A DNA stretch of 64,000 bases from contig NZ_JAEQNB010000001.1 of NCBI RefSeq assembly GCF_016722965.1, positions 957,344 to 1,021,343 of the forward strand, read 5' to 3'. The translations under genes were made by a program, and so were the position numbers. Every line of letters begins with the position of its first letter. Within the stretch, counting starts at the first letter, position 1. The stretch is from Tumebacillus amylolyticus. Its GTDB lineage: Bacteria > Bacillota > Bacilli > Tumebacillales > Tumebacillaceae. The notes under the pieces are model-generated. The model was not told where the DNA came from and made no database searches. It saw only the letters and a program-made list of their open reading frames with translations. Below, piece after piece: positions 1-7,720 of the stretch.

Positions 1-1123
1 CTTTCACAGTCGCGTGCGAATTCGAAACCGTCGGGGTGACGGTGAGATTCGTGACTGCATTGCCAACGCTCACCGTGTAAGTAGGCGTGCCCGAATCGAA
101 GTTCGGAGTCAGAGCGCCCTGGCTAACCGTCAAATTGCTCAAGCTCGCATCGTTGCTCAAACTCAAACTCATCGGTTTCGTCGCGAGATAACCGGATTCA
201 CCGACAGCGACGTATTTCGTGCCACCGGCAAACACAGAGTAGAACATTTGCGAAGCATCAAACGTTTCCGACGTCCACGAAATCCCGTCTGCCGATGTAT
301 AGAGGAGACCGGAAAGCCCGGAGGCGACAAATTGTCCTCCGCCATATGTGACTCCGTACATCAGATCGGAAGTGCTTTGTTTCTTCGTCCACGAGACTGC
401 GTCCGTAGACAAATAGATCCCGTCATCCCCGACTGCGACGTACTGGAGACTCCCATCGTACGCAACACCATGGAGATTGGTGGACGAACCGACGGATTGT
501 GAGGCCCAAGATACACCGCCGTTGTTCGAGACAAAGACACCGCCGTTCGCTCCAACCGCTACGAAGCGATTGCCTCCAAAGACCACATCATTCAGATCTT
601 GAGAGGTAAAAGGAGTCATCGAACTCCACGTCGTCCCGTTGGAAGAGGTCAAAATCTTACCGCCGGTTCCTACTGTGACATAGGTTGTCCCGTTAAATGC
701 AATGCCGAAAATAGACTCGGTGTCGGGAATGGTCACCGCAGTCCAAGCAAGGCCGTCTGCTGAACTGTACATAGAAGCGCCGGTGCTGTACAGATGAGGC
801 GTGCCGTATCCAACGGCTAAAAACTTGCCGTTCTGATACGTACAGCGCAACAGGTCATCCGTCCCAACGGTCTGAGAAGTCCAAGTCGTGCCGTCTGATG
901 AGGTGACGACCTCCCCAGATTGACCGACACCTACATAGTGACCGTTGCCATAGCATCCTCCATAGATACCGACTGAGGAATTGGAAGTTACAGGACTCCA
1001 ACTAGATGCTGCAGATGCAGAGGACATGAAGGAGCCAAATCCGCTGGAAACCAACACGAGTGCGAAGATGAGAAAGGAACCGATCCAACGCTCGATTCGT
1101 CTCGTAAAACGAAAGCTTTGCAT
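1..1123 (-). CDS. Secreted beta-propeller protein with cadherin-like domain (3' end outside window)
   Basis: Reading leftward from an ATG at 1123, preceded by AGGAGGTG seven bases away, the frame stays open to the window edge (374 codons seen). A long signal peptide is followed by about six repeats built around [YFH]VAVG...TSSDGxxWTS, typical of Ycf48/sialidase-like beta-propeller blades on secreted proteins. From about residue 325 the sequence LSNLTVSQGALTPNF...YTV matches the cadherin-like beta-sandwich domain that often repeats in Bacillales S-layer-linked proteins. The C-terminus is missing, so anchoring domains such as SLH cannot be seen. An extracellular or cell-surface role is inferred; the ligand is unknown. 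Confidence 0.85.
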   Translation of the reverse strand, partial: MQSFRFTRRIERWIGSFLIFALVLVSSGFGSFMSSASAASSWSPVTSNSSVGIYGGCYGNGHYVGVGQSGEVVTSSDGTTWTSQTVGTDDLLRCTYQNGKFLAVGYGTPHLYSTGASMYSSADGLAWTAVTIPDTESIFGIAFNGTTYVTVGTGGKILTSSNGTTWSSMTPFTSQDLNDVVFGGNRFVAVGANGGVFVSNNGGVSWASQSVGSSTNLHGVAYDGSLQYVAVGDDGIYLSTDAVSWTKKQSTSDLMYGVTYGGGQFVASGLSGLLYTSADGISWTSETFDASQMFYSVFAGGTKYVAVGESGYLATKPMSLSLSNDASLSNLTVSQGALTPNFDSGTPTYTVSVGNAVTNLTVTPTVSNSHATVK

Positions 1124-1321
1124 GTGCCACCTCCTGATGTTATGAAGTTGTAAAAGAACGAAGTGCCACTCTCATCATAATCGAAGCTAAAGGTCGTGTA
1201 AATGATCCAAATTCCTATTTGGACTTAAACAAAAAGTACGGAAATCTGGAAGGTGCATCATTTTTTATGATAGAATCAAATCATTACTTACATACGTTTC
1301 ATAGGAAGTTGGTGAAGTTTG

Positions 1322-1807
1322 ATGAAGGAGGGCCTCAAGGTCCAAACAACGCCCGTGCGAGATGAGGATGAATCGTTTCTGTTTGCTTTATTTACCTCCA
1401 CGCGCGAACAAGAACTTCAAGCGTGGGGATGGGACGAAGCGATGCAACAGCATTTTTTGCAGATGCAATGGAGGGCGCAGTGCAGTTCCTACTCCGTGCA
1501 ATTCCCCCAAGCAGAACACTTGCTGCTCTGCCACGATCAGCAACCTGTAGGGCGTGTCATCTTGAATCACAGTCAAGAGAGCCTGCATCTCGTCGATATC
1601 ACCCTTCATCCCAACTTCCGTGGACAGGGAATCGGCACCCGGTATCTGCTCACTTTGCAGCAAGAGGGAAGTGAGTCGGGACAGTCTGTGATCTTGAACG
1701 TCAGGACGGACAATCCGGCTCGCCGTCTCTATGAGAGGCTGGGGTTTGCAAGCACCGGAGAAGACGAACTGTACGTACGCATGGCGTGGCACTCGAAACA
1801 AAAGTAG
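1322..1807 (+). CDS. GNAT family N-acetyltransferase
   Basis: This 161-residue protein has the GNAT acetyl-CoA loop RGQGIG near residues 100-105, followed by helix residues TRYLLTL and a C-terminal RRLYERLGF motif that is typical of the fold. It would transfer an acetyl group from acetyl-CoA to an amine; the substrate cannot be read from sequence. An upstream in-frame TTG at 1319 is possible, but the ATG at 1322 sits better behind GGTGAAG. It lies 29 bases before three tail-collar genes in the same direction, so it is probably their operon partner and might modify one of them. Confidence 0.88.
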   Translation: MKEGLKVQTTPVRDEDESFLFALFTSTREQELQAWGWDEAMQQHFLQMQWRAQCSSYSVQFPQAEHLLLCHDQQPVGRVILNHSQESLHLVDITLHPNFRGQGIGTRYLLTLQQEGSESGQSVILNVRTDNPARRLYERLGFASTGEDELYVRMAWHSKQK

Positions 1808-1836
1808 TGTGAAAAACAGAGGAAGAGGTGACTTTC

Positions 1837-2352
1837 ATGGCTACGGCCTATGTAGGTGAAATTCGCATGTTTGCAAGCGGTAAAGTTCCGAACGGGTGGG
1901 CGCTTTGCGACGGTTCCTTGCTGTCGGTGAACGCATACCCGGCACTGTACTCCTTGATCTCCACGACGTATGGCGGCGACGGTGTAAACAACTTTGCGCT
2001 TCCGGATCTGAGAGGGCGACTGCCGATTCACGTGAGCAGTCAATATCCGATGGGGAGTAAAGCAGGAACCGAGAAGGTTACGTTGACCACAGCTCAATTG
2101 CCGAATCATACGCATCCGGGACAAGCATCCAGCGCGGTCGGTACAAGTGCAGATCCGACCAATGCGTTCTGGGCCGCATCGACCGGGGCCAGCAACACCA
2201 ACTTCACCGATGGTGTCGGTGTGACGTTGACGTCCATGAGCGCGGCAGCCGTCAGCAGCGTGGGATCGAACGGGGCACACGACAACATGATGCCGTCCTT
2301 CACGCTCAACTTTATCATCGCTTTGAACGGCGAATATCCGAACCTTCAATAA
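1837..2352 (+). CDS. Tail-collar domain protein (MdpB-like), copy 1
   Basis: The 171-residue protein starts MATAYVGEIRMF at an ATG behind GAGGAAGAGGTG. Residues 1-57 form the phage tail-collar domain: GWALCDGS, then YGGDG..NFALPDLRGR. The C-terminus ends in HDNMMPSF..NFIIALNG, the conserved end of microcystin-dependent-protein (MdpB) relatives. There is no signal peptide and no phage structural gene nearby, so this is the chromosomal, non-phage form of the family. It is the first of three paralogs in tandem. Function in bacteria is poorly known; a fibre or surface-display role is only a guess. Confidence 0.88.
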   Translation: MATAYVGEIRMFASGKVPNGWALCDGSLLSVNAYPALYSLISTTYGGDGVNNFALPDLRGRLPIHVSSQYPMGSKAGTEKVTLTTAQLPNHTHPGQASSAVGTSADPTNAFWAASTGASNTNFTDGVGVTLTSMSAAAVSSVGSNGAHDNMMPSFTLNFIIALNGEYPNLQ

Positions 2353-2381
2353 TAAGTAACCAACAAGGAGGCGTGACCCCA

Positions 2382-2897
2382 ATGGCAGAGCCGTTTGTAG
2401 GAGAGATTCGGCTGTTTTCGTATAATCGAATTCCGCAGGGATGGTTGCCTTGTAACGGGCAACTGTTGAACATTCAACAGAATATGGCACTCTATGCTCT
2501 CTTGAGCACAAAATTCGGTGGCGACGGAAAAACGACGTTCGCTTTGCCGAACTTGCAAGGTCGAGTTCCGATTCATCCGAACAACGCCAACCCGAATTTG
2601 GCGTACGCGGCATCCGGCGGTGAAAGCGCACACACGTTGACCCTCAAGGAAATTCCGATACATGACCATCAAGTGTACGCTTCAAGCGTTGCAGCCACCA
2701 CCGCAGCACCGGGAGGCGCGGTGTGGGGAAGCCAAGCGAATCAGTTTGCTCCGGCTTCGGACCCCGGGACGCTCGTCCCGTTGAATGCCAATGCGTATGC
2801 TGCGGCCGGCGGGAGTGCAGCACACAGCAACATGCAACCGTACTTGACCGTGTCTTATTGCATTGCAACGACCGGGATCTATCCATCTCGGTCCTAA
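2382..2897 (+). CDS. Tail-collar domain protein (MdpB-like), copy 2
   Basis: Also 171 residues, starting MAEPFVGEIRLF at the ATG ten bases after AAGGAGG; the in-frame GTG at 2373 is too close to that site. It shares with its neighbours the collar core (GWLPCNGQLL, FGGDGKTTFALPNLQGR) and the C-terminal HSNMQPYL..YCIA. The middle, roughly residues 85-150, is alanine- and serine-rich and differs from the paralogs, as expected if that part binds different partners. It lies 29 bases downstream of copy 1 in the same operon. Confidence 0.88.
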   Translation: MAEPFVGEIRLFSYNRIPQGWLPCNGQLLNIQQNMALYALLSTKFGGDGKTTFALPNLQGRVPIHPNNANPNLAYAASGGESAHTLTLKEIPIHDHQVYASSVAATTAAPGGAVWGSQANQFAPASDPGTLVPLNANAYAAAGGSAAHSNMQPYLTVSYCIATTGIYPSRS

Positions 2898-2912
2898 GGA
2901 GGGAATAGAATC

Positions 2913-3470
2913 ATGGCAGACGCATATATCGGAGAAATTCGACTCTTTGCAGGTTCCTTTGCACCTACTGGGTGGGAATTTTGTAACGGACAGCAATTGT
3001 CCATCCAACAGTACCAAGCGTTGTACACCATCTTGGGTACTACGTATGGCGGAGACAGCAGAACGTACTTCAATTTGCCGAACTTGCAAGGCATGGCACC
3101 GATGGGTCAAGGTGCAGGCCCGGGCCTCACGCCGCGACAAATGGGCGATCAAGATGGGACATCGACAGTTACCTTGGACGTTTCGACGCTTCCTCCACAC
3201 AACCATCTGCCGCAAGCACTGAACGCCAGAGGGATGTCGAACTCTCCGCAGGGCAACTACTGGGCAGAAACCGTTCCCTCGGGACCCGCGCGCACTCAAG
3301 TGAAGTTATACGGTACGACACCGAACGTCACCCTGAATGATCAAGTGATGGCCCCGGTTGGCGGCAATGCACAAGGGGCGGCGGACCCTCATAACAACAT
3401 GCAGCCGTACCTCGCGATCAACTTCATCATCTGCACGACCGATGGGCAATACCCGGATTTTAACAACTAG
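2913..3470 (+). CDS. Tail-collar domain protein (MdpB-like), copy 3
   Basis: The third paralog, 185 residues, starts MADAYIGEIRLF behind AAGGAGG. It keeps the collar motif (GWEFCNGQQLS, YGGDSRTYFNLPNLQG) and ends HNNMQPYLAINFIICTTDG. It is slightly longer than the others because of a larger central insert (residues 75-150). The three proteins share ends and differ in the middle, which suggests that they could form a hetero-oligomer; this is inference. The operon appears to end here. Confidence 0.88.
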   Translation: MADAYIGEIRLFAGSFAPTGWEFCNGQQLSIQQYQALYTILGTTYGGDSRTYFNLPNLQGMAPMGQGAGPGLTPRQMGDQDGTSTVTLDVSTLPPHNHLPQALNARGMSNSPQGNYWAETVPSGPARTQVKLYGTTPNVTLNDQVMAPVGGNAQGAADPHNNMQPYLAINFIICTTDGQYPDFNN

Positions 3471-3580
3471 AAATAGGGGAAAAAAAGTCATAGTTTCCTT
3501 TGCTTTCGGGCTACTCATTCCGAGCGAGATTTGCTATCGTAGAGAGAGACAACTACTTGGAATAGAGAAGAGGGCATAAC

Positions 3581-3787
3581 ATGAAACGTGGCTTTATCAT
3601 TTGGGGCGTCCTCACCCTGATCGTATGGGTGGTCGCGATTGTGTCTGCGATTGCGACTGATTCGTTCAGTCTCCAATATCTCGGCTATACGTTGCCGCTG
3701 GCAGCGCTTTTGACCGTATTCGTCGCGATCATCATCGAACTGGTGCTCGTGATGATCGGCAGTCGGAAGAAAACGGCAATCCGATAA
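3581..3787 (+). CDS. Small two-helix membrane protein
   Basis: The 68-residue product has two hydrophobic segments (about residues 5-27 and 33-60) and a basic C-terminus (GSRKKTAIR), so it should sit in the membrane as a hairpin. The ATG follows GAAGAGGGC. A strong terminator lies 10 bases after the stop. I do not recognise a family. Confidence 0.7.
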   Translation: MKRGFIIWGVLTLIVWVVAIVSAIATDSFSLQYLGYTLPLAALLTVFVAIIIELVLVMIGSRKKTAIR

Positions 3788-3797
3788 GCAAGTATGA

Positions 3798-3837
3798 AAA
3801 AGAGCTTGGTCCCGCGATGCGGCCAAGCTCTTTTTTT
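3798..3837 (+). terminator. Rho-independent terminator
   Basis: AAAGAGCTTGG pairs with CCAAGCTCTTT around a GC-rich loop, followed by a T run. It ends the 68-residue membrane protein gene. Confidence 0.85.
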
Positions 3838-3898
3838 GTGTACACGTATGGTTTGCCTCCCTTGCGAATATGTGTAGACAAAAAGGGAGGTTGGGCGC

Positions 3899-5623
3899 AT
3901 GCCTGAGAAGCTTGAGAAGGAAAAGCATCAAGGCCGTTACATGGCCGGGTTGGACGGACTGCGGGCTCTGGCTGTGCTCGCCGTCATGGCGTATCATCTG
4001 CACTTCAAGTGGGCTCCCGGCGGGTTGTTGGGGGTGGGTGTGTTTTTCGTGTTGTCGGGGTATCTGATCACCGATATCCTGGCAAGTCAGTGGGAGCGGG
4101 ACGGGAAGTTGAACTTGCGGGACTTCTGGATGCGGCGGGTGCGCAGGTTGTTGCCGGCGATGCTTTTTCTGGTGTTGGTCGTGGTTTTGTGGGTGCTGTT
4201 CGTTCCGGGGTCGCAGCCGTCCTCGTTGGCGGGGGATGTGTGGGCGTCCGTTTTGTATATCAACAATTGGTGGTTGGTGTTCCACCATGTTTCCTACTTT
4301 GAAAGTTTCGGACCGCCGTCGCCGCTCGGGCATCTCTGGTCGCTGGCGGTGGAGGAGCAATTTTATCTGCTCTGGCCGTTTTTGGTGGCGCTTTGCGTGA
4401 AGTTTGTTCCGAGCAGGGCATGGCGTACGGCGTTGGTTTTGCTCGGAGCGGTGGCGTCTGCGGTTGCCATGGCGCTGCTGTATGAGCCGGGAGTCGATCC
4501 GAGTCGAGTCTATTATGGAACGGATACGAGAGCGTTCGCGTTGCTCATCGGGGCGGCGCTTGCTTGGGTCTGGCCGAGTGCGAAGTTGCAGGAGAGCCTT
4601 GCAAAAAAAGCACGTGTGAGCCTCGATCTGGCGGGTGGCGCGGGTCTGTTGGTCATTCTCCTCATGGTTTGGCTGACGAATCAGTACCAGACTTTTTTGT
4701 ATCGCGGCGGGTTCGTGTTGCTCTCGGTGGCGACGGCGATGGTCGTGGCGATGCTCGCTCATCCGGCGAGTCGTTTGGCGAACGTATTGGGTGCGCAACC
4801 TCTGCGCTGGCTTGGTGTGCGGTCGTATGGGATGTATCTGTGGCACTATCCGATCATCGTCTTGACGAGTCCGGCGGTGGATACGGGCGGTTTGGATGTG
4901 TGGAGGTCGTTGTTGCAAGTGGCGTTGACGATTGGGATTGCGGCGCTGTCCTACGAGTTCGTTGAAAAACCGATCCGCTATCGCACCGCATCCTACAATA
5001 AAATCGTCGTCGCCGCCTGCACCGTGGTCGCGTTGGGCGTTTCAGGCGGGGCGATGGCATTGCCAGCGCCGCAGATTCCTACCCATGCCGTGCCTGTGAC
5101 GGTGACTCCTGAACCTTCCGCAACTACGTCATCTGCCTCTCCGACGTGCCACGGCGTGACGGCGATGGGCGACTCGGTGATGCTCGATGCAGAGCCCTTT
5201 TTAAAAGAGTTCCTGCCCGGCATCGTGGTTGACGCGCAGGTGGGGCGGCAGATGGTTCAACTGCCTGACGTGGTGGAGCGTTTGAAGTCTGAGGGCAAGC
5301 TTGGCTCGTGCGTGATGATTCAAACGGGCACGAACGGACCTTTTACTCAAGACCAACTGGTAGCGCTTTTAGATTCTCTGGGTCCTGACCGGCAGATCGT
5401 GCTCGTGAACACCCGTGTGCCCCGCCCGTGGGAGAGCGTGGTGAATTCGACGTTGCAGGAAGTGGCGGCCTCGTATCCGCACACGACGCTCGTGGATTGG
5501 TATGGCAACAGTGCGGGCAAGGATTCGTACTTTTACCCGGACGGCGTGCATCTGAATCCGGAGGGGGCGCAGGTCTACGCGTCCTTGCTTTCGGTGGAAG
5601 TCACAACAGATAAGGAAAGGTAG
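3899..5623 (+). CDS. OatA-like acyltransferase with C-terminal SGNH domain
   Basis: This 574-residue protein has two parts. Residues 15-390 form an acyltransferase-3 membrane domain of about ten helices, with the signature GLDGLRALAVLAVMAYH and a conserved VEEQFYLLWP. Residues 415-570 are an extracellular SGNH-hydrolase-like domain with GDSVML (nucleophile Ser) and YPDGVHLNPEG (catalytic Asp/His). This is the architecture of OatA, which passes acetyl groups across the membrane and places them on peptidoglycan MurNAc O6, giving lysozyme resistance. Transfer to another wall glycan is possible. The ATG follows AAAGGGAGG. It converges on the SLH gene across a terminator. Confidence 0.88.
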   Translation: MPEKLEKEKHQGRYMAGLDGLRALAVLAVMAYHLHFKWAPGGLLGVGVFFVLSGYLITDILASQWERDGKLNLRDFWMRRVRRLLPAMLFLVLVVVLWVLFVPGSQPSSLAGDVWASVLYINNWWLVFHHVSYFESFGPPSPLGHLWSLAVEEQFYLLWPFLVALCVKFVPSRAWRTALVLLGAVASAVAMALLYEPGVDPSRVYYGTDTRAFALLIGAALAWVWPSAKLQESLAKKARVSLDLAGGAGLLVILLMVWLTNQYQTFLYRGGFVLLSVATAMVVAMLAHPASRLANVLGAQPLRWLGVRSYGMYLWHYPIIVLTSPAVDTGGLDVWRSLLQVALTIGIAALSYEFVEKPIRYRTASYNKIVVAACTVVALGVSGGAMALPAPQIPTHAVPVTVTPEPSATTSSASPTCHGVTAMGDSVMLDAEPFLKEFLPGIVVDAQVGRQMVQLPDVVERLKSEGKLGSCVMIQTGTNGPFTQDQLVALLDSLGPDRQIVLVNTRVPRPWESVVNSTLQEVAASYPHTTLVDWYGNSAGKDSYFYPDGVHLNPEGAQVYASLLSVEVTTDKER

Positions 5624-5634
5624 TAAAAAAAAAA

Positions 5635-5668
5635 GCCCGTTTCGCTGTAAGAGCGAAGCGGGCTTTTT
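5635..5668 (+). terminator. Rho-independent terminator
   Basis: GCCCGTTTCGCT pairs with AGCGAAGCGGGC, followed by TTTTT. It ends the acyltransferase gene. Confidence 0.85.
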
Positions 5669-5676
5669 CATGAGCT

Positions 5677-5797
5677 AGAAGCCGAGCTTTGAAAGCCGAG
5701 CTTTGAAAGCCGAGCTTTGAAAGCCGAGCTTAGAAGCGGTGCTTAGAAGCGGTGCTTAGAAGTGGTGCTTAGAAGTGGTGCTTAGAAGTGGTGCTTA
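5677..5797. repeat. Nine-unit minisatellite of mini-hairpins
   Basis: Four units of GAAAGCCGAGCTT(T) (14, 14, 14 and 13 bases) are followed by five 13-base units AGAAGC/TGGTGCTT. Each unit contains a small inverted repeat (AAGC...GCTT). The array fills the space between the acyltransferase terminator and the SLH gene and overlaps the SLH stop codon at 5795-5797. The change of unit half-way suggests two rounds of local expansion. Confidence 0.9.
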
Positions 5798-7099
5798 GAG
5801 CGCGATGGTGTAAACGGTTTTGGTGGTGCCGTCTTGAGCGGTTGCTACGACGGTCATGGTGTCGGTCAGGGTTGCGGAGTCTTCCACTTTGGTCGTTTGG
5901 GTGGAGTCGGTGAAGACTTCGACCGTGCCTTTGCCGCCGTCTACGGAGAGGACGGTTTTCAGAGCGGAAGCGGTGAGGCCGTTCAGAACGGTCAGTTTGT
6001 GATCCGTGTTGTCGATGGTGGTAACCAGAACGTTGCTGGAGGTGGTCAGCGTCGTGACGGTGCTTTTCACTTCCGGCAGAGCGATGGTGTAGGAAGTTTT
6101 CGTCGTGCCGTCTTGAGCGGTTGCGACGACAACCATCGAGTTGGTCAGGGTTGCAGCGCTGTCAGCTTCGGTTGCTTTGGTGCTGTCGGTGTAGACTTGC
6201 ACGGTGCCTTTGCCACCGTCAACGGAGAGAATCGCTTCGAGGATCGCGACGGTCGTTCCGTTTGCCACGGTCAGGGCGTGGGTGGTGTTGTCAAGGTTGG
6301 TGACGATCGTGTTGCTGAGCGCAGTCAGCGCGGTCGCGTGGGATTGGTCGGTCGTCGGAACGTCCGGTTGGTCATCGCCGACGACGATGTTGTTTTCCAG
6401 CAGCAGGTCGAGCAAGGTTGCAGCTTCTGCGCGGGACAGGGAGTCTTTCGGGTTGAAATGGCCTTTGCCGTCGCCGTGGATCAGGTCGTATTGAACTGCG
6501 GTCGCGACGTACGGGCGAAGGACCGGAGCGATTTTATCAGCGTCCGAGAACTGACCTTTGAGGAGAGCGTCGGCAGCGGTAGCGTCCATCACTTTGATGG
6601 TCGGGTCGAGTTTGGTGAGGATCTTGACGAGCGTTACGGTGACGTCTTGGCGAGTTGCGGCGGTGTCCGGGTGGAACGCCAGGTTGCCGTTGAGGTCGCG
6701 GTACGCGTCGAAGTAGTCTTTTACAGATTCGACGTAGGAGTATTCCCAAGATTTAACCGGAACGTCGGTGAAGTCTTGCTTGGTTGCGGTGTTTTGCAGA
6801 TCGAAGTAACGGGTGACCATGACTGCCCATTGAGCGCGGGAGACGGTGTTGTCCGGTTCGAAGTGTTTTGCATCCATGCCGGAGAGGACGCCTTTTTTGA
6901 TGAGGTCGAGGATGAATTTCTCAGCCCAGTGGCCTTTGACGTCGGACATGTTGAGGTTCGGGTTGGTCGGCATGGTGAAGTGAGCTTTGATTTTGCCGTG
7001 AGCTTGAGATTTGCCGTTGCCGTTGTCATGAGCGAAGGCCGGAACTGCGGTCAGAGAGAGCATGGAAAGTACGGAGAGAGTTGCGATAACTTTTTTCAT
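5795..7099 (-). CDS. S-layer homology domain protein with duplicated C-terminal beta domain
   Basis: The start at 7099 follows AAGGGGTG and opens a clear signal peptide (MKKVIATLSVLSMLSLTAVP..AFA). Three SLH modules follow: about residues 53-100 (VKGHWAEKFI, VSRAQWAVM), 110-165 and 185-235 (LSRAEAATLLDLL). They anchor proteins to pyruvylated secondary wall polymers. Residues 255-434 are two copies of a 90-residue domain, each with HxLTVxNGxT, LSVDGGKGTV and ATAQDGTTKT. The longer reading frame up to 7639 runs through the upstream repeats and is not a plausible start. The protein is likely an S-layer or S-layer-associated protein; an enzymatic domain is not visible. Confidence 0.88.
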   Translation of the reverse strand: MKKVIATLSVLSMLSLTAVPAFAHDNGNGKSQAHGKIKAHFTMPTNPNLNMSDVKGHWAEKFILDLIKKGVLSGMDAKHFEPDNTVSRAQWAVMVTRYFDLQNTATKQDFTDVPVKSWEYSYVESVKDYFDAYRDLNGNLAFHPDTAATRQDVTVTLVKILTKLDPTIKVMDATAADALLKGQFSDADKIAPVLRPYVATAVQYDLIHGDGKGHFNPKDSLSRAEAATLLDLLLENNIVVGDDQPDVPTTDQSHATALTALSNTIVTNLDNTTHALTVANGTTVAILEAILSVDGGKGTVQVYTDSTKATEADSAATLTNSMVVVATAQDGTTKTSYTIALPEVKSTVTTLTTSSNVLVTTIDNTDHKLTVLNGLTASALKTVLSVDGGKGTVEVFTDSTQTTKVEDSATLTDTMTVVATAQDGTTKTVYTIAL

Positions 7100-7190
7100 T
7101 CGATGGCACCCCTTAGGTATGTAATTGGTTTTGATATACCAATACGGACAGGTTGTTTTTGGTATGGGGGTTCCCACGCAAATATTTTGC

Positions 7191-7570
7191 AAATTTCGAT
7201 AAAAAAAGCAAAAGACCTCTCGACGGCGTCCTGTCGGCTGTGGGGCCAAGCGGACTGCGAGGGGTCTTTTGTAGTAACAAGATATGCGCGGTTGCTTCAC
7301 AACGTTCCACCAAATTTCGATAAAAAGGAAACGAAAACACAAAAGACCTCTCGACGGCGTCCTGTCGGCTGTAGAGCCTGGCGGACTGCGAGGGGTCTCT
7401 TGTAATAACAAGATATGCGCAGTTGCTTCACAACGTTCCACAAATTTCGATAAAAAGGAAACGGAAAAGCAAAAGACCTCTCGACGGCGTCCTGTCGGCT
7501 GTAGAGCCTGGCGGACTGCGAGGGGTCTTTTGTAATAACAAGATATGCGTGAGAGCTTCAAATGTTCCTC
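7191..7570. repeat. Three direct repeats of about 130 bases, each a large hairpin
   Basis: AAATTTCGATAAAAA followed by an AAAAGACCTCTCG...CGAGGGGTCTTTT element recurs at 7210-7270, 7341-7402 and 7471-7531. The outer arms pair over about 12 bases, and an inner GTCC...GGAC pair is also conserved. The spacers (TAACAAGATATGCGC.GTTGCTTCACAACGTTCCA) are nearly identical too. The array lies upstream of the SLH gene start, and before the transporter promoter on the other strand. It fills most of the 620-base gap. It could be tandem terminators, small RNAs or a leader of the SLH gene. Confidence 0.85.
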
Positions 7571-7612
7571 CACCTGTGCGGAGTTTTTTTGTGACTTTTT
7601 TTCAAATATTCC

Positions 7613-7642
7613 TTGACACAACCCTGTCCCACAAGGCATACT
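7613..7642 (+). promoter_or_regulatory. SigA-type promoter of the sugar-acid operon
   Basis: A perfect TTGACA at 7613-7618 is followed after 18 bases by CATACT at 7637-7642, about 80 bases before the transporter start. The operators lie just downstream of it. Confidence 0.75.
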
Positions 7643-7657
7643 CCTTCTTAGGAAAAC

Positions 7658-7669
7658 GTTTACGTAAAC
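7658..7669. promoter_or_regulatory. LacI-family operator (perfect palindrome)
   Basis: GTTTACGTAAAC is a perfect 12-base palindrome with the central CG typical of LacI-family operators. It lies 15 bases after the -10 box, where a bound repressor would block transcription. The likely ligand-sensing partner is the LacI protein encoded at 10590-11633. Confidence 0.7.
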
Positions 7670-7675
7670 CGTTTA

Positions 7676-7691
7676 CTGAAAGCGGTTGCAA
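7676..7691 (+). promoter_or_regulatory. Candidate catabolite-response element (cre)
   Basis: CTGAAAGCGGTTGCAA fits the Bacillus cre consensus WTGNNARCGNWWWCAW at all but two positions. Its location downstream of the promoter would give CcpA-type repression when preferred sugars are present. It could also be a second LacI-family site. Confidence 0.5.
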
Positions 7692-7720
7692 TCTTCTACC
7701 ATCTAAGGGGGGACCCTCTC

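Noticed and set aside
1837-3470. Tail-collar genes considered as prophage remnant
   Set aside because: No capsid, portal, terminase, tail or integrase genes are nearby, and related collar proteins occur widely as chromosomal operons.
3515-4918. 467-residue Arg/His/Gln-rich minus-strand frame over the acyltransferase
   Set aside because: Composition is biased as expected for antisense of a membrane protein gene; the plus frame has the OatA layout.
5677-5797. Short repeats considered as a CRISPR array
   Set aside because: Units of 13-14 bases are contiguous with no spacers.
5834-7405. 523-residue plus-strand frame across the SLH gene and repeats
   Set aside because: The minus frame carries three SLH modules and a signal peptide. 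The plus frame has no motif and runs into the hairpin repeats.
7191-7570. Repeats considered as a CRISPR array
   Set aside because: Period is about 130 bases and the spacers are themselves conserved. Only three units exist and no cas gene is near.
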